Origin: an uncultured Christensenella sp. | GTDB lineage: Bacteria > Bacillota > Clostridia > Christensenellales > UBA1242 | Direction: 5' to 3' | Length of the DNA: 64,000 nucleotides | Assembly (NCBI GenBank): GCA_910584295.1 | Contig: CAJTYR010000001.1 | Coordinates: 124,001-188,000 of the forward strand | Part shown: positions 25,352 through 33,646 of the stretch, in pieces | Layout: every line of letters begins with the position of its first letter | How positions within the stretch are numbered: position 1 is the stretch's first letter | The notes under the pieces: generated by a model | Told to the model about the DNA's origin: nothing | The model's database searches: none | What the model saw: the letters and a program-made list of their open reading frames with translations, nothing else | Made by a program: the position numbers and the translations under genes

Positions 25352-26380
25352 ATGAAACTTTTTAAAAAAATAGGCATTTTGTGCTTAATGTGCATGATGC
25401 TTGTGACAACTTCAGTCTTGGCTGTTGGTTGTGGAAAGAAAGATGCAAACAAAATCGAACTCAACGAAGTGACTCACAGCATTTTCTATGCCCCACTCTA
25501 TGTCGCAATGAATCAAGGCTTCTTCAAAGATGAAGGTTTGACAGTGACTCTGACAAATGGTGGAGGCTCTGACACATCAATGACCGCACTACTCTCCGGC
25601 TCTGCAGACATAATCTTGGCAGGACCTGAAACGGTTGTTTACACAAATCAAGGCAATATAAAAGATGCCCCTGTCGTGTTTGGTCAACTTACCCAATGTG
25701 ATGGATCATTCATTGTTTCAAAAGAAGATAATGAAAACTTCACTCTTAACGACCTTGTTGGAGAAACAATCATCGGCGGAAGAAAAGGTGGACTTCCAGC
25801 AATGACTCTTGAATATATCATCACAAAAAATGGATACATGATAGGAGAAGGAAGAGACCAAATCAACCTTCGCACTGATGTTGCCTTCAACCTCACTGCA
25901 AGTGTTTGGGATGCAGAAGCTTCTGTTAAATATTGCACCCTTTTCGAACCTACTGCAACAAATGTAGAAAAAGAAGGCAAAGGGCATGTTGTTGCCAGCC
26001 TTGGAAAACTTTCTGGTTCAATTCCATACACATGTTTTGCAGCAAAAGAAAGTTATCTCAAAAAACATAATAAGCAAGCAGAAAAATTCTTGAAAGCAGT
26101 TGCAAAAGGCTATGACTATATCATTGCAAATGACTCAATGACTGTTGCAAAAGCACTTGAAAAATCTTTCACTGGAAACACCTTGGAAGAACTTGCCACT
26201 GCGGTTGAACAATATGTTGCAATCAATGCATGGTCAAATGACATGGTGCTGACAGAAGAAAGTTTTGAAAACCTGATGAATGTTATGCTCAACGCAAAAG
26301 TAATCACAGAAAAATCAAACTGGGCAGATGTTGTTGACAACACTCTTGCACAAAAACTCAAAGACAGCAGGGTTGCTTAG
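25352..26380 (+). CDS. Substrate-binding lipoprotein, NMT1/SsuA type
   Basis: The 342-residue protein has a lipoprotein signal ending in AVGC (Cys about 27) and a type II periplasmic-binding fold of the NMT1/THI5-SsuA family. The family entry is HSIFYAPLYVAMNQGFFKDEGL, followed by TNGGGSDTSMTALLSGSADI. Family members bind thiamine precursors, sulfonates or related small compounds and hand them to an ABC importer. No permease or ATPase gene lies next to it: it is flanked by valS (divergent) and its own terminator. It must therefore use a transporter encoded elsewhere or act as a sensor. It has a strong AAGGAGG site. The ligand is unknown. Confidence 0.9.
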   Translation: MKLFKKIGILCLMCMMLVTTSVLAVGCGKKDANKIELNEVTHSIFYAPLYVAMNQGFFKDEGLTVTLTNGGGSDTSMTALLSGSADIILAGPETVVYTNQGNIKDAPVVFGQLTQCDGSFIVSKEDNENFTLNDLVGETIIGGRKGGLPAMTLEYIITKNGYMIGEGRDQINLRTDVAFNLTASVWDAEASVKYCTLFEPTATNVEKEGKGHVVASLGKLSGSIPYTCFAAKESYLKKHNKQAEKFLKAVAKGYDYIIANDSMTVAKALEKSFTGNTLEELATAVEQYVAINAWSNDMVLTEESFENLMNVMLNAKVITEKSNWADVVDNTLAQKLKDSRVA

Positions 26381-26383
26381 AAT

Positions 26384-26414
26384 AAAAAAAGACCAAAATC
26401 ATTGGTCTTTTTTT
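26384..26414. terminator. Bidirectional terminator between the lipoprotein gene and rnhB
   Basis: AAAAAAAGACCAA pairs with TTGGTCTTTTTTT around a five-base loop, between two convergent genes. Confidence 0.9.
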
Positions 26415-26436
26415 ATTATCTTCAAACAAGATCGAA

Positions 26437-27021
26437 CTAAACGAATTTTTTTATGAATGTCTCTCTATGTATCTCACATTTTCCATATTTTTTAAGCGCT
26501 TCAATGTGTGCCTTTGTACCATAACCCTTATGTTTTGCAAAGCCATATTCTGGATATTTCATGTCAAAATTTTCCATCATTCTGTCCCTATGCACTTTTG
26601 CCAAAATGGAAGCCGCTGCGATATTGTAAGAAAGAGCATCGCCTTTGATTATGTTTTCTTGTGGCAAAGCGACATCAATTTTGACTGCGTCAACAAGCAC
26701 CAAATCTGGCATAACTTTCAAATTTTCAACCGCCCTTTTCATTCCCAATTTCGTTGCTTGCAAAATGTTGATTTCATCAATCTTTTTTTCATCAATTTCA
26801 ACAATTGAATAAGAGATTGCAATATCAACAATTTTATCAAACAATTCCTCTCTTTTCTTTGCAGAAAGTTTTTTGCTGTCGTTGACACCTTCAATAATTT
26901 TTTCACTTTCCATAGGCATAATAACACATGCACAAACTACAGGACCAGCCAAAGGTCCTCTGCCAACTTCATCAACTCCAGCAATCAATTTGCAATTAAA
27001 CTTTTTCTCATAGTCAAGCAT
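26437..27021 (-). CDS. rnhB: Ribonuclease HII
   Basis: This 194-residue nuclease cuts the RNA strand of RNA-DNA hybrids and removes single ribonucleotides from DNA. The RNase HII signature is intact: AGVDEVGRGPLAGPV (Asp and Glu at about 16-17), the middle Asp in LVLVDAV, and AAASILAKVHRD with its catalytic Asp. The length matches the family. The ATG follows GAGGAAG at a somewhat long spacing. A second RNase H domain, of type I, occurs in this window fused to a HIT domain (58706-59581). Confidence 0.95.
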   Translation of the reverse strand: MLDYEKKFNCKLIAGVDEVGRGPLAGPVVCACVIMPMESEKIIEGVNDSKKLSAKKREELFDKIVDIAISYSIVEIDEKKIDEINILQATKLGMKRAVENLKVMPDLVLVDAVKIDVALPQENIIKGDALSYNIAAASILAKVHRDRMMENFDMKYPEYGFAKHKGYGTKAHIEALKKYGKCEIHRETFIKKFV

Positions 27022-27083
27022 AAGCGTCTTTCTTCCTCATGAAAATTATACCTTTCAAAAGACATAAAAGTCAAGCACTGCTC

Positions 27084-27117
27084 AAACAAAAAAGACTTAC
27101 GAAAATTCGTAAGTCTT
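27084..27117 (-). terminator. Terminator after the GLUG surface protein
   Basis: AAGACTTACGAA pairs with TTCGTAAGTCTT, followed in the minus direction by TTTTTGTTT. Confidence 0.85.
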
Positions 27118-27132
27118 CATAAGTCTTAAATC

Positions 27133-29523
27133 TTAATAATATCCACCTTTAAAACTTTTCTTACTGCTATAGCCACCCATCTTTCCACCGCCAGAACCAC
27201 GTCTTTTAACAAAGAATATTATGAGGAAAATCACTACGCCAAGCACAACAGCACCGCCAACGCCACCAACGACATACCAAACCCAGTTCTTGGTTGTTCC
27301 GCCAATTTTTTCGGTGTCAATAATCACGCTGAATTCCTCTGAAAATTCACCCTTAAGAGTTGTCATGTCAAGATTGAAAACATAATAATTTTCATCCCCG
27401 CTTTCTTGGTTTGTCCAAGTACAGAATGGAGTTTCAGTGTCCTCGCCTCTATAAGTTGAAATCATGTCAAGGAAACGCTTCACATCAAATTTGTATCCCT
27501 CTTTGACATATATTTCAAGTTTAAGCCTGCTTGCAGTTTTTGAAACAGTTGCAACTTTTCCAGTAATCAAATTTTCTCCAACATAGATTTCTGCAATTCC
27601 ATCGCCTTTGATGTCAAAACTAATTCTGCACGCATCATTTCTATATTTTGCATAAATTTTTCTGTTTTCCGTAAATTCACCAGTTCCAAATTTGATTTCA
27701 AGAATGTTGGAAGAGCCTAAAAGAATATCATCAGTCCCTTCTTTTTCAAGATACCAACCCTCAAGAGCATAAGGAAGATTTGAATTGCGAAGTCTTGCTT
27801 CAATTGATCTTGATGGACCATTGTAAGTCATTGCAATGTTCATATTTTTGAATGCAGTTGTCCCCCCAACATAATAGAGATTTGCAGGAGGTTCTGGCAT
27901 ATCTTGAAAAACTCCATTTGCATCATAAAGCCTTGACTCAACTGCAACAGTAAACTCTTCTGCTTTATAACTTATGTCATATGTTCCAGCAGTAGATCTG
28001 TTGACATTTTTGATGCTGACCGTATACACACCATTAAGTTCTGAAATGCTGTAATTTTCTGGATCGGATGAAACAGTGTAAACTCCATTTGTAAAATCAA
28101 AAGTAACCTTATTATCAGTGTTTCCATATTTCAACCCAGTAAGTCTGTAGTATTCTGAAAGATTTTTCCCATCAGGACTGTCCTTAAATGAAAAAACAAT
28201 TTCAGCTGTATCTTCAAAGAAATATTTATCTTTCATTGTTTTTTCAATATTAAAAATTGAAGAGTTTGAAAGTGTTGAGTCAAGTTTAACCTCAAAGCCA
28301 CCCAAAAAACTTTGCAAATTGATTATACCTGAACTAAAATACCAAACCTTGTCAAAATCCCACTTTCCAAGTGAAGAGAACCACAACTTGTTGTCATTCA
28401 CGAGTGTTTCAGCAGGTGTTGAAGAACTTACCTCAAGAACGCTGTCGTGTGTAATTGGATTGTCAAAAACATAAGCACCTGTGTCTCCAAATTTTTCAAT
28501 TTTGTTTGCATTTTTTTTGAAATATAATGATGAAACTCCAAGCTTTTCTGGATATGGGCTAACAAAAGCACCTCCAATTTGTCCTGCATTAACTTTTCCA
28601 CCACCAAGAGTTGTTTGTTCGTTTTTCAAGGTCAAAATGTTTTCAACCACCATGTTTACAACAGAAACCCTCAAGCCATCAAAAACTTTTGAGCCAGATA
28701 CTGTGCCAAACACACCTCCAAAGTTCACAGTTCCGACAAATGCTTCTGCTATGGAAACTGTCAAATTTGTATAAGAAACCCCGAACACAAAACAACTATC
28801 ATTCAAAGATCCCACAACACCGCCAATTGAAGAAATTCTGCCATTGTTTGACACAAAACCAAAACCAACAGCATCTTTCTGTCTGCTTATGCAATATGAA
28901 ATACTGCTTGAGTTTGCACTCCCAACAAGACCGCCATAAATCAAGCTTTGATTAAAAGTTGTCTGCCCCAACTTTATTGAAGCAACATTTTGAATATACT
29001 TTATTGTTGTATTCTTTGCACTTCCAACAAGTCCGCCAACAGAAGCAACCTCACATCCGCCAATCGTGAAATTTGTTGTTCCTGCAAGTTGAATGTTTGA
29101 AATAGTTGCTCCATCTGTCAAACCAAAAAGTCCAACATATTTGTTTGTGGAATACAATTCACTTCCAGTTATATCCTGCGACAAATCAATTGAGAGATTT
29201 GAAATTTTATACCCTCTGCCATCAAATGTACCTCTGAAAGGATTTTCTTGCGTTCCGATTGTGGAGTGAAGCACACGATGTTCTGGAGCAACTTTGCTCA
29301 TATCAATATCTTGAGTTAAAACAAAATTTGAAATCGCCCCAGAAGCACCATAATTTGTCACTTTATTATAAAAGTCTTCCGCATCCTTAATCTCAATAGA
29401 ATTTGAAACTGCCGCATCAGTTTTTTCTTGCGAAATAAAAGACAATCCACCAAAAACGATTAAAGTGGAAAACAATGCAAAAACAAAACAAAAAAGAAAA
29501 GATTTTACTCTGCTCTTATTCAT
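27133..29523 (-). CDS. GLUG-repeat surface protein with C-terminal membrane anchor
   Basis: The 796-residue protein has a signal peptide (about 8-36) and a parallel beta-helix-like region with several GLUG motifs (GGLVGSA, GGVVGSL, GGVFGTV; about 145-290). Beta-rich domains of unknown type follow. A membrane helix lies at about 750-773, before a Gly/Lys/Tyr-rich basic tail. It should sit on the cell surface as an adhesin or glycan-binding protein; the precise ligand is unknown. No ribosome site precedes the ATG. TTGGAA, 18 bases, TAAATT and six bases lead directly to it, so a leaderless start is plausible. The GLUG architecture is shared with the giant lipoprotein at 53234-58558. Confidence 0.85.
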   Translation of the reverse strand: MNKSRVKSFLFCFVFALFSTLIVFGGLSFISQEKTDAAVSNSIEIKDAEDFYNKVTNYGASGAISNFVLTQDIDMSKVAPEHRVLHSTIGTQENPFRGTFDGRGYKISNLSIDLSQDITGSELYSTNKYVGLFGLTDGATISNIQLAGTTNFTIGGCEVASVGGLVGSAKNTTIKYIQNVASIKLGQTTFNQSLIYGGLVGSANSSSISYCISRQKDAVGFGFVSNNGRISSIGGVVGSLNDSCFVFGVSYTNLTVSIAEAFVGTVNFGGVFGTVSGSKVFDGLRVSVVNMVVENILTLKNEQTTLGGGKVNAGQIGGAFVSPYPEKLGVSSLYFKKNANKIEKFGDTGAYVFDNPITHDSVLEVSSSTPAETLVNDNKLWFSSLGKWDFDKVWYFSSGIINLQSFLGGFEVKLDSTLSNSSIFNIEKTMKDKYFFEDTAEIVFSFKDSPDGKNLSEYYRLTGLKYGNTDNKVTFDFTNGVYTVSSDPENYSISELNGVYTVSIKNVNRSTAGTYDISYKAEEFTVAVESRLYDANGVFQDMPEPPANLYYVGGTTAFKNMNIAMTYNGPSRSIEARLRNSNLPYALEGWYLEKEGTDDILLGSSNILEIKFGTGEFTENRKIYAKYRNDACRISFDIKGDGIAEIYVGENLITGKVATVSKTASRLKLEIYVKEGYKFDVKRFLDMISTYRGEDTETPFCTWTNQESGDENYYVFNLDMTTLKGEFSEEFSVIIDTEKIGGTTKNWVWYVVGGVGGAVVLGVVIFLIIFFVKRRGSGGGKMGGYSSKKSFKGGYY

Positions 29524-29608
29524 AGAATAAATTTACCATACATATCATTATTTTTCCAAATAAACTGACAAATTATTTATAAAAATTGCAAAATAAAACA
29601 ATTTTAAA

Positions 29609-31039
29609 TCAATATTTTCTATAGGAAAGCGCAAGTTTCCTACTCATTTTTTCTTTATCTTTCTGAATCTCATTTTTTTTAACCACCATAACATTTGACG
29701 GCTTTGTCATAAGGTAATATCGAAGCTCATCCAAACAATGGTCATCCTTTTTGATTGGCACATCGTCATCACCCCACCAATAACTTTTAATTTCTTTGAT
29801 TAAATTCACACAGTTTTTAAAAATGAAAAGCCTCCGCTTCCCATCTATTGTTTTGATGTAAGACTTGACAACTGATATGCCAGAAAACAAATCCTTATTA
29901 ACATTTGGATTGACCAAAATTCCATTCTCATAAAAAAGTTCCACAACATTTTTTTCACTTGAAAGAGTTCTTTGCTTTGCGGCAGAATCAATGTAAGCTC
30001 GAAGATACCCATTTTTGTCACGCTTCCAACCAAGATTGTCCGCGATTTGCTTTATTTTTTGTGCATGATGAGCAACACTTTGCCCTGCTTCAAAATGCTC
30101 TGCCACCACAAAAACATTTCCGTCATAGTCGACAGCATAAAAATGTGCCGAAAGTGGATTGTGAAGTCCTGGGTCAATTGATATTGCATCTTGCCATTCT
30201 GAAGGAATTGCAAATGGCTCAATGACATTGTAATTTTCATCGAACTCACCATAAACAAGTCCACCATTTTGCATAAACTTGCCATAACGTCTGCTTTCAA
30301 GTTCATCTGCCGGCAAAGACTTTGTCAAAAGAGAAATTTCTTTTTTCGAAAGATATGGGTTGTCCGCCCACTCCATCATTTCACACCAAACCTCTTTATC
30401 CTCATGCTCATTGAGATATATTGTGTTATAAACCCATGTCAGCCCTTTAAGTGGAGTCATAGTTCCAAAGATATCTCCACACTTGTCAAGAACACGCATT
30501 TTACACTCTGTGTAAATGTCCAAAGGAGGTTCTTCATCAAACCAAACATAGTCAAGAGATGTACCTTGAAATTTTTCTCTTCCTTGGTCACAACTTTTGA
30601 AACCAATTTTGCTTAATCCTCCAACTGCCGACTTGACCACAATAAAATCAATCACACCATTTTCAGCACTATCTTGACCTCCACTGACCATAACAATCTT
30701 TTCAATAAACTCTTTTGGAAGATAATGCAAAATCTTCTTTTGAGCAACATCTCTTTGTACTTGTCTTGAAAGACTGACAACCCAACCCTCTGTTGGCTTG
30801 TTTCTTCGATATGGGTGAAGTCCGCATGCCATATAAACTACTTCAACAGCACCACACTCTGTCTTTCCTGATCGATTTCCCCCAAAAACCCATCGGTTCC
30901 TTTTTTTACATTTATGAAAAGCAAGTTGCTTTTTATGGATTTTGCCAGATTTGTTATAAAAATTAAGTCTGTTGGAATTATATTTATCAGTCAAAATTTT
31001 TTCCACACGCAAAAGTCTTTTTAAAAGTTTTTCTTCCAC
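29609..31039 (-). CDS. Phage-type terminase large subunit (orphan)
   Basis: The 476-residue protein has both halves of a DNA-packaging terminase. The N-terminal ATPase shows GGNRSGKT (53-60, Walker A) and VWFDEE (about 166, Walker B with catalytic Glu), then GTMTPLKG as the coupling motif. The C-terminal RNase H-like nuclease has SIDPG and a closing DDHCLDELRY with paired acidic residues. All motifs look intact. It starts at GTG after AGGGG. No portal, capsid, small terminase or tail gene adjoins it; neighbours are a surface protein gene and an SH3 protein on the opposite strand. It is either a remnant of a lost prophage or a domesticated packaging motor. Confidence 0.9.
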   Translation of the reverse strand: MEEKLLKRLLRVEKILTDKYNSNRLNFYNKSGKIHKKQLAFHKCKKRNRWVFGGNRSGKTECGAVEVVYMACGLHPYRRNKPTEGWVVSLSRQVQRDVAQKKILHYLPKEFIEKIVMVSGGQDSAENGVIDFIVVKSAVGGLSKIGFKSCDQGREKFQGTSLDYVWFDEEPPLDIYTECKMRVLDKCGDIFGTMTPLKGLTWVYNTIYLNEHEDKEVWCEMMEWADNPYLSKKEISLLTKSLPADELESRRYGKFMQNGGLVYGEFDENYNVIEPFAIPSEWQDAISIDPGLHNPLSAHFYAVDYDGNVFVVAEHFEAGQSVAHHAQKIKQIADNLGWKRDKNGYLRAYIDSAAKQRTLSSEKNVVELFYENGILVNPNVNKDLFSGISVVKSYIKTIDGKRRLFIFKNCVNLIKEIKSYWWGDDDVPIKKDDHCLDELRYYLMTKPSNVMVVKKNEIQKDKEKMSRKLALSYRKY

Positions 31040-31133
31040 CTCTAAACCCCTTTATACAAAAACAAATAAAAAAGGCAATAATATGACAAAAATCTCCTAC
31101 TGCCCACAAAAATTGATATTCTAAAATGAAAGC

Positions 31134-31910
31134 ATGAAAAAAATCATTCTCTTTTTCTTATTAGGTTTCTTTGCTTTGTCTTGCAAAATGTCACCAGCTT
31201 TTGCAGAACAAGCGTCTTATTTCGCAAAAGTTCAAAACACTGGTGTATTTCTTTGCTCAAGCCCCAGTGAAAACTCTTCTCTTTTTGAAATCCCATATTC
31301 CTACTTTGTCAAAGTCGAAACCGCTGTTGATGACTATTACAAAGTTTCCTATGATGGAATAGAAGGTTATGTCAAGAAAGATAAAGTGACATTGATGAAT
31401 GGCGTTCCGCAAAACCCTTATGCGAAAGCAACCTTCAAAGTTTTTGTTCCATATTATTTATATCAAAGCCCCTCACAAAACAGTTCTGCCGTGGCAATCG
31501 ACACAAATGCAACATTCACATATTATGGCACAAAAGTGGGACAACCAATTTCAAGTGCCAGCAACATCTGGTATTATGCAAGTGTCAAAATTGATGAAAG
31601 CATACATTATGGCTATGTATTCTCTGGAGTAACAGACTATTTGACAACCATTCAAATCAATAATGAAAGTTTTAAGATTATCTCTGACAAAGAACTTACA
31701 TCCTCTCCAAACAGCGAACTTAAAAAACTTTCCACAGGAACAAAAATCATGCTTATTGTTGCAATAAGTGTGCCATCAATTCTCATTCTATATTTTCTCA
31801 TCAAGCCTACAAAAATTCTTCAAGTCACAAAAAGCAGAAAAAACATCAAAAAAGAAAGAAAACGAACTCATCATGGTGACTATTTTGAATTTGATGAAAA
31901 CGATATATAA
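31134..31910 (+). CDS. Secreted SH3-domain protein with C-terminal membrane helix
   Basis: The 258-residue protein has a signal peptide (about 1-24, ending AFA), two SH3b-like units (about 30-90 and 100-165) and a membrane helix at about 203-222. The SH3 units are seen from KVQNTGVFLCSSPSENS and KVFVPYYLYQSPSQNS, each followed by YYKVSYDGIEGYV- or WYYASVKI-type strands. A basic cytoplasmic tail ends the protein. Bacterial SH3 domains bind cell-wall peptides or metals. It has no ribosome site; TAAAAT lies six bases before the ATG. It converges with the 31914-32435 gene, only three bases apart, without an obvious terminator between. Confidence 0.75.
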   Translation: MKKIILFFLLGFFALSCKMSPAFAEQASYFAKVQNTGVFLCSSPSENSSLFEIPYSYFVKVETAVDDYYKVSYDGIEGYVKKDKVTLMNGVPQNPYAKATFKVFVPYYLYQSPSQNSSAVAIDTNATFTYYGTKVGQPISSASNIWYYASVKIDESIHYGYVFSGVTDYLTTIQINNESFKIISDKELTSSPNSELKKLSTGTKIMLIVAISVPSILILYFLIKPTKILQVTKSRKNIKKERKRTHHGDYFEFDENDI

Positions 31911-31913
31911 CAC

Positions 31914-32435
31914 TCACATAGAAACTGCATTTGCCAAAAAAGGCGCTGGAGAGACATCTTCTCTCTTTGATTTAATATGCTCATAAGCCCTTAAAATCCA
32001 TTTTTCTCCTGAAAGCTGTTTCTCAAGTTTTGCAGGAACAAAGCCTCTTGAACTAAGTGCTTTCGTAAAGAAAATTTCTCCAATTTCAATCTTACGAAAC
32101 GCAGTGCGTATGGAAAAATTATGCTTCAAAGCGATGTCTTTGACTTTTTTTCCATCTATGTATCTCTCAATCAAAAGACAAGCATCTTCTTTTTTCATTT
32201 TTGTAAAAATCTCATCTGTAAGAACTTTCAAATTAATCAATGTGACCTTTCTTTCAGACAAATCAATCATCTTTTGAGAGATTGACAAAACATTGTTGCG
32301 AAGATAATTCTGTCCATATATATTTCCACTGCTCAACCCACTTCGACGAACAATTTTATCTATTGCATTCGACACCCTTTCCAAATACCTATAAACCGTC
32401 AAAATTGTCTTTGACCAAACCAGTTCTTCATTCAT
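31914..32435 (-). CDS. Phage-like regulator with sigma-region-4-type HTH
   Basis: The 173-residue protein has a helical N-terminal half. A region at about 95-140 (KKEDACLLIERYIDGKKVK, then a helix-turn-helix with DIALKHNFSIRTAFRK) resembles sigma factor region 4. The layout is that of phage late-gene regulators of the ArpU/RinA kind, which in phages stand just before the terminase genes. Here the same-strand terminase follows with the SH3 gene inserted on the other strand. The ATG at 32435 follows GGGAGAG with six bases between; the upstream ATG has no such site. The function is inferred from fold and location. Confidence 0.65.
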   Translation of the reverse strand: MNEELVWSKTILTVYRYLERVSNAIDKIVRRSGLSSGNIYGQNYLRNNVLSISQKMIDLSERKVTLINLKVLTDEIFTKMKKEDACLLIERYIDGKKVKDIALKHNFSIRTAFRKIEIGEIFFTKALSSRGFVPAKLEKQLSGEKWILRAYEHIKSKREDVSPAPFLANAVSM

Positions 32436-32639
32436 TATACACTCTCCCTTTTGCATACAAGGAAGATTATAAAATCAAAACTTTTCATAGTCAATTTTTT
32501 ATGTCAGCGATTTATTCAATATTTTACAATATTTTGCAAATATCGCCATTTGTGACATCAAAAAGCCATCAAATTTGCTATAATTTATCTAATTTTCGAC
32601 ACAAATAACTTTTATTAATAGAAATTCAACAAAAAGAAA

Positions 32640-32676
32640 ATAAAAAAAAGAAAGGCTTATTTTCCTTTCTTTTTAT
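32640..32676 (-). terminator. Terminator after the E2-like gene
   Basis: AAAGAAAGG pairs with CCTTTCTTT (eight-base loop), followed in the minus direction by a T run. Confidence 0.75.
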
Positions 32677-32677
32677 T

Positions 32678-33616
32678 TTATTTTGCTTGTTTTTTTGCAA
32701 TGCGAGCTTCTTTCTTAGCCAATTTTTTGTCTTGTTTTTGTTTCTTTTTAAGAGCCTTCCCTGTGAGTTCTGGCTCTGGAAGAGGCTCAAGCAAAAGACT
32801 TGGGTTATCCACCAATTCATTAACAAATTTAAGAGTATTTCTCCAATAAAGTCCATCACAAACTCTTTCATCAAGTGAGAACCCAATATCCATTCTTTTT
32901 TCAGTTCTCACCTCTCCACTTATATTTGAAACTGGAACATATTTCACTTTTCCAATAACTCCAAAAATGGTGGTAGTTCCAAAATTGTAAAGGTGATGAT
33001 AAATCTTATCAAGTTTGATACTTCTAAGATCTGCCACATACATGCTTGTATGGAAAGGGCTTGCATGTATAAGAGATTTTGGAAGACAATTATGTTTGTC
33101 CATCTTTCTCACAAACCACATTGCAGTTTTAAACATCCAATTTGGCAACTTGCACAAAAAGCCTGCTGCTTTGGTTGTTTCATGCACTTCAGCATTTGCT
33201 GCCATATTTTTTGCAATCTCGTCGTTGACAATCTTTCTCACTTCTGGAAGACTTTCTGTCCCCTTGAAATAAAACTTCAAAGTAAGTTCTTCGCCTTCGT
33301 CTTTAAGTGCTTTAAGCACACTCATTGACACTGAAATATAATTTCTTTGATAAATGACACAGTCATTGACAAACCTGTTTGCTTTTGGTCTTTCGTGAAG
33401 CATACGAACGATTGCAGCAATGATGATTTCAGTATAGCTGTAATGAACTCCGCTTCTTTTCTTTTCCTCTAAAATAAACTTGTCCATTCCTGCACAATTA
33501 AATGGAATAGTTGTATATTGAACAGCATCAATTCTCATTGGCATAAAATAAGAAATTGCCTTGTCAATAATTTGCAAATCTTTTACTTTTTTTCCATCAC
33601 TTCTTCTTCCAAACAT
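32678..33616 (-). CDS. E2/CAT-like acyltransferase domain protein lacking the catalytic His
   Basis: The 312-residue protein has the catalytic-domain fold of 2-oxoacid dehydrogenase E2 and chloramphenicol acetyltransferases. The fold is recognisable from SYTEIIIAAIVRMLHERP near residue 65 and the closing MDIGFSLDERVCDG (242-255). The family active site is HxxxDG (for example DHRVVDG); here the His position is Glu 250 while Asp 254 and Gly 255 remain. No lipoyl or E1-binding domain is present. The C-terminal 40 residues are a Lys-rich helix. It may use another mechanism or act non-catalytically. A GGGGAG site precedes the ATG. No E1 or E3 gene is nearby. Confidence 0.8.
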   Translation of the reverse strand: MFGRRSDGKKVKDLQIIDKAISYFMPMRIDAVQYTTIPFNCAGMDKFILEEKKRSGVHYSYTEIIIAAIVRMLHERPKANRFVNDCVIYQRNYISVSMSVLKALKDEGEELTLKFYFKGTESLPEVRKIVNDEIAKNMAANAEVHETTKAAGFLCKLPNWMFKTAMWFVRKMDKHNCLPKSLIHASPFHTSMYVADLRSIKLDKIYHHLYNFGTTTIFGVIGKVKYVPVSNISGEVRTEKRMDIGFSLDERVCDGLYWRNTLKFVNELVDNPSLLLEPLPEPELTGKALKKKQKQDKKLAKKEARIAKKQAK

Positions 33617-33646
33617 TTTGTTTTTTCTCCCCTAATTTCCTTATAT

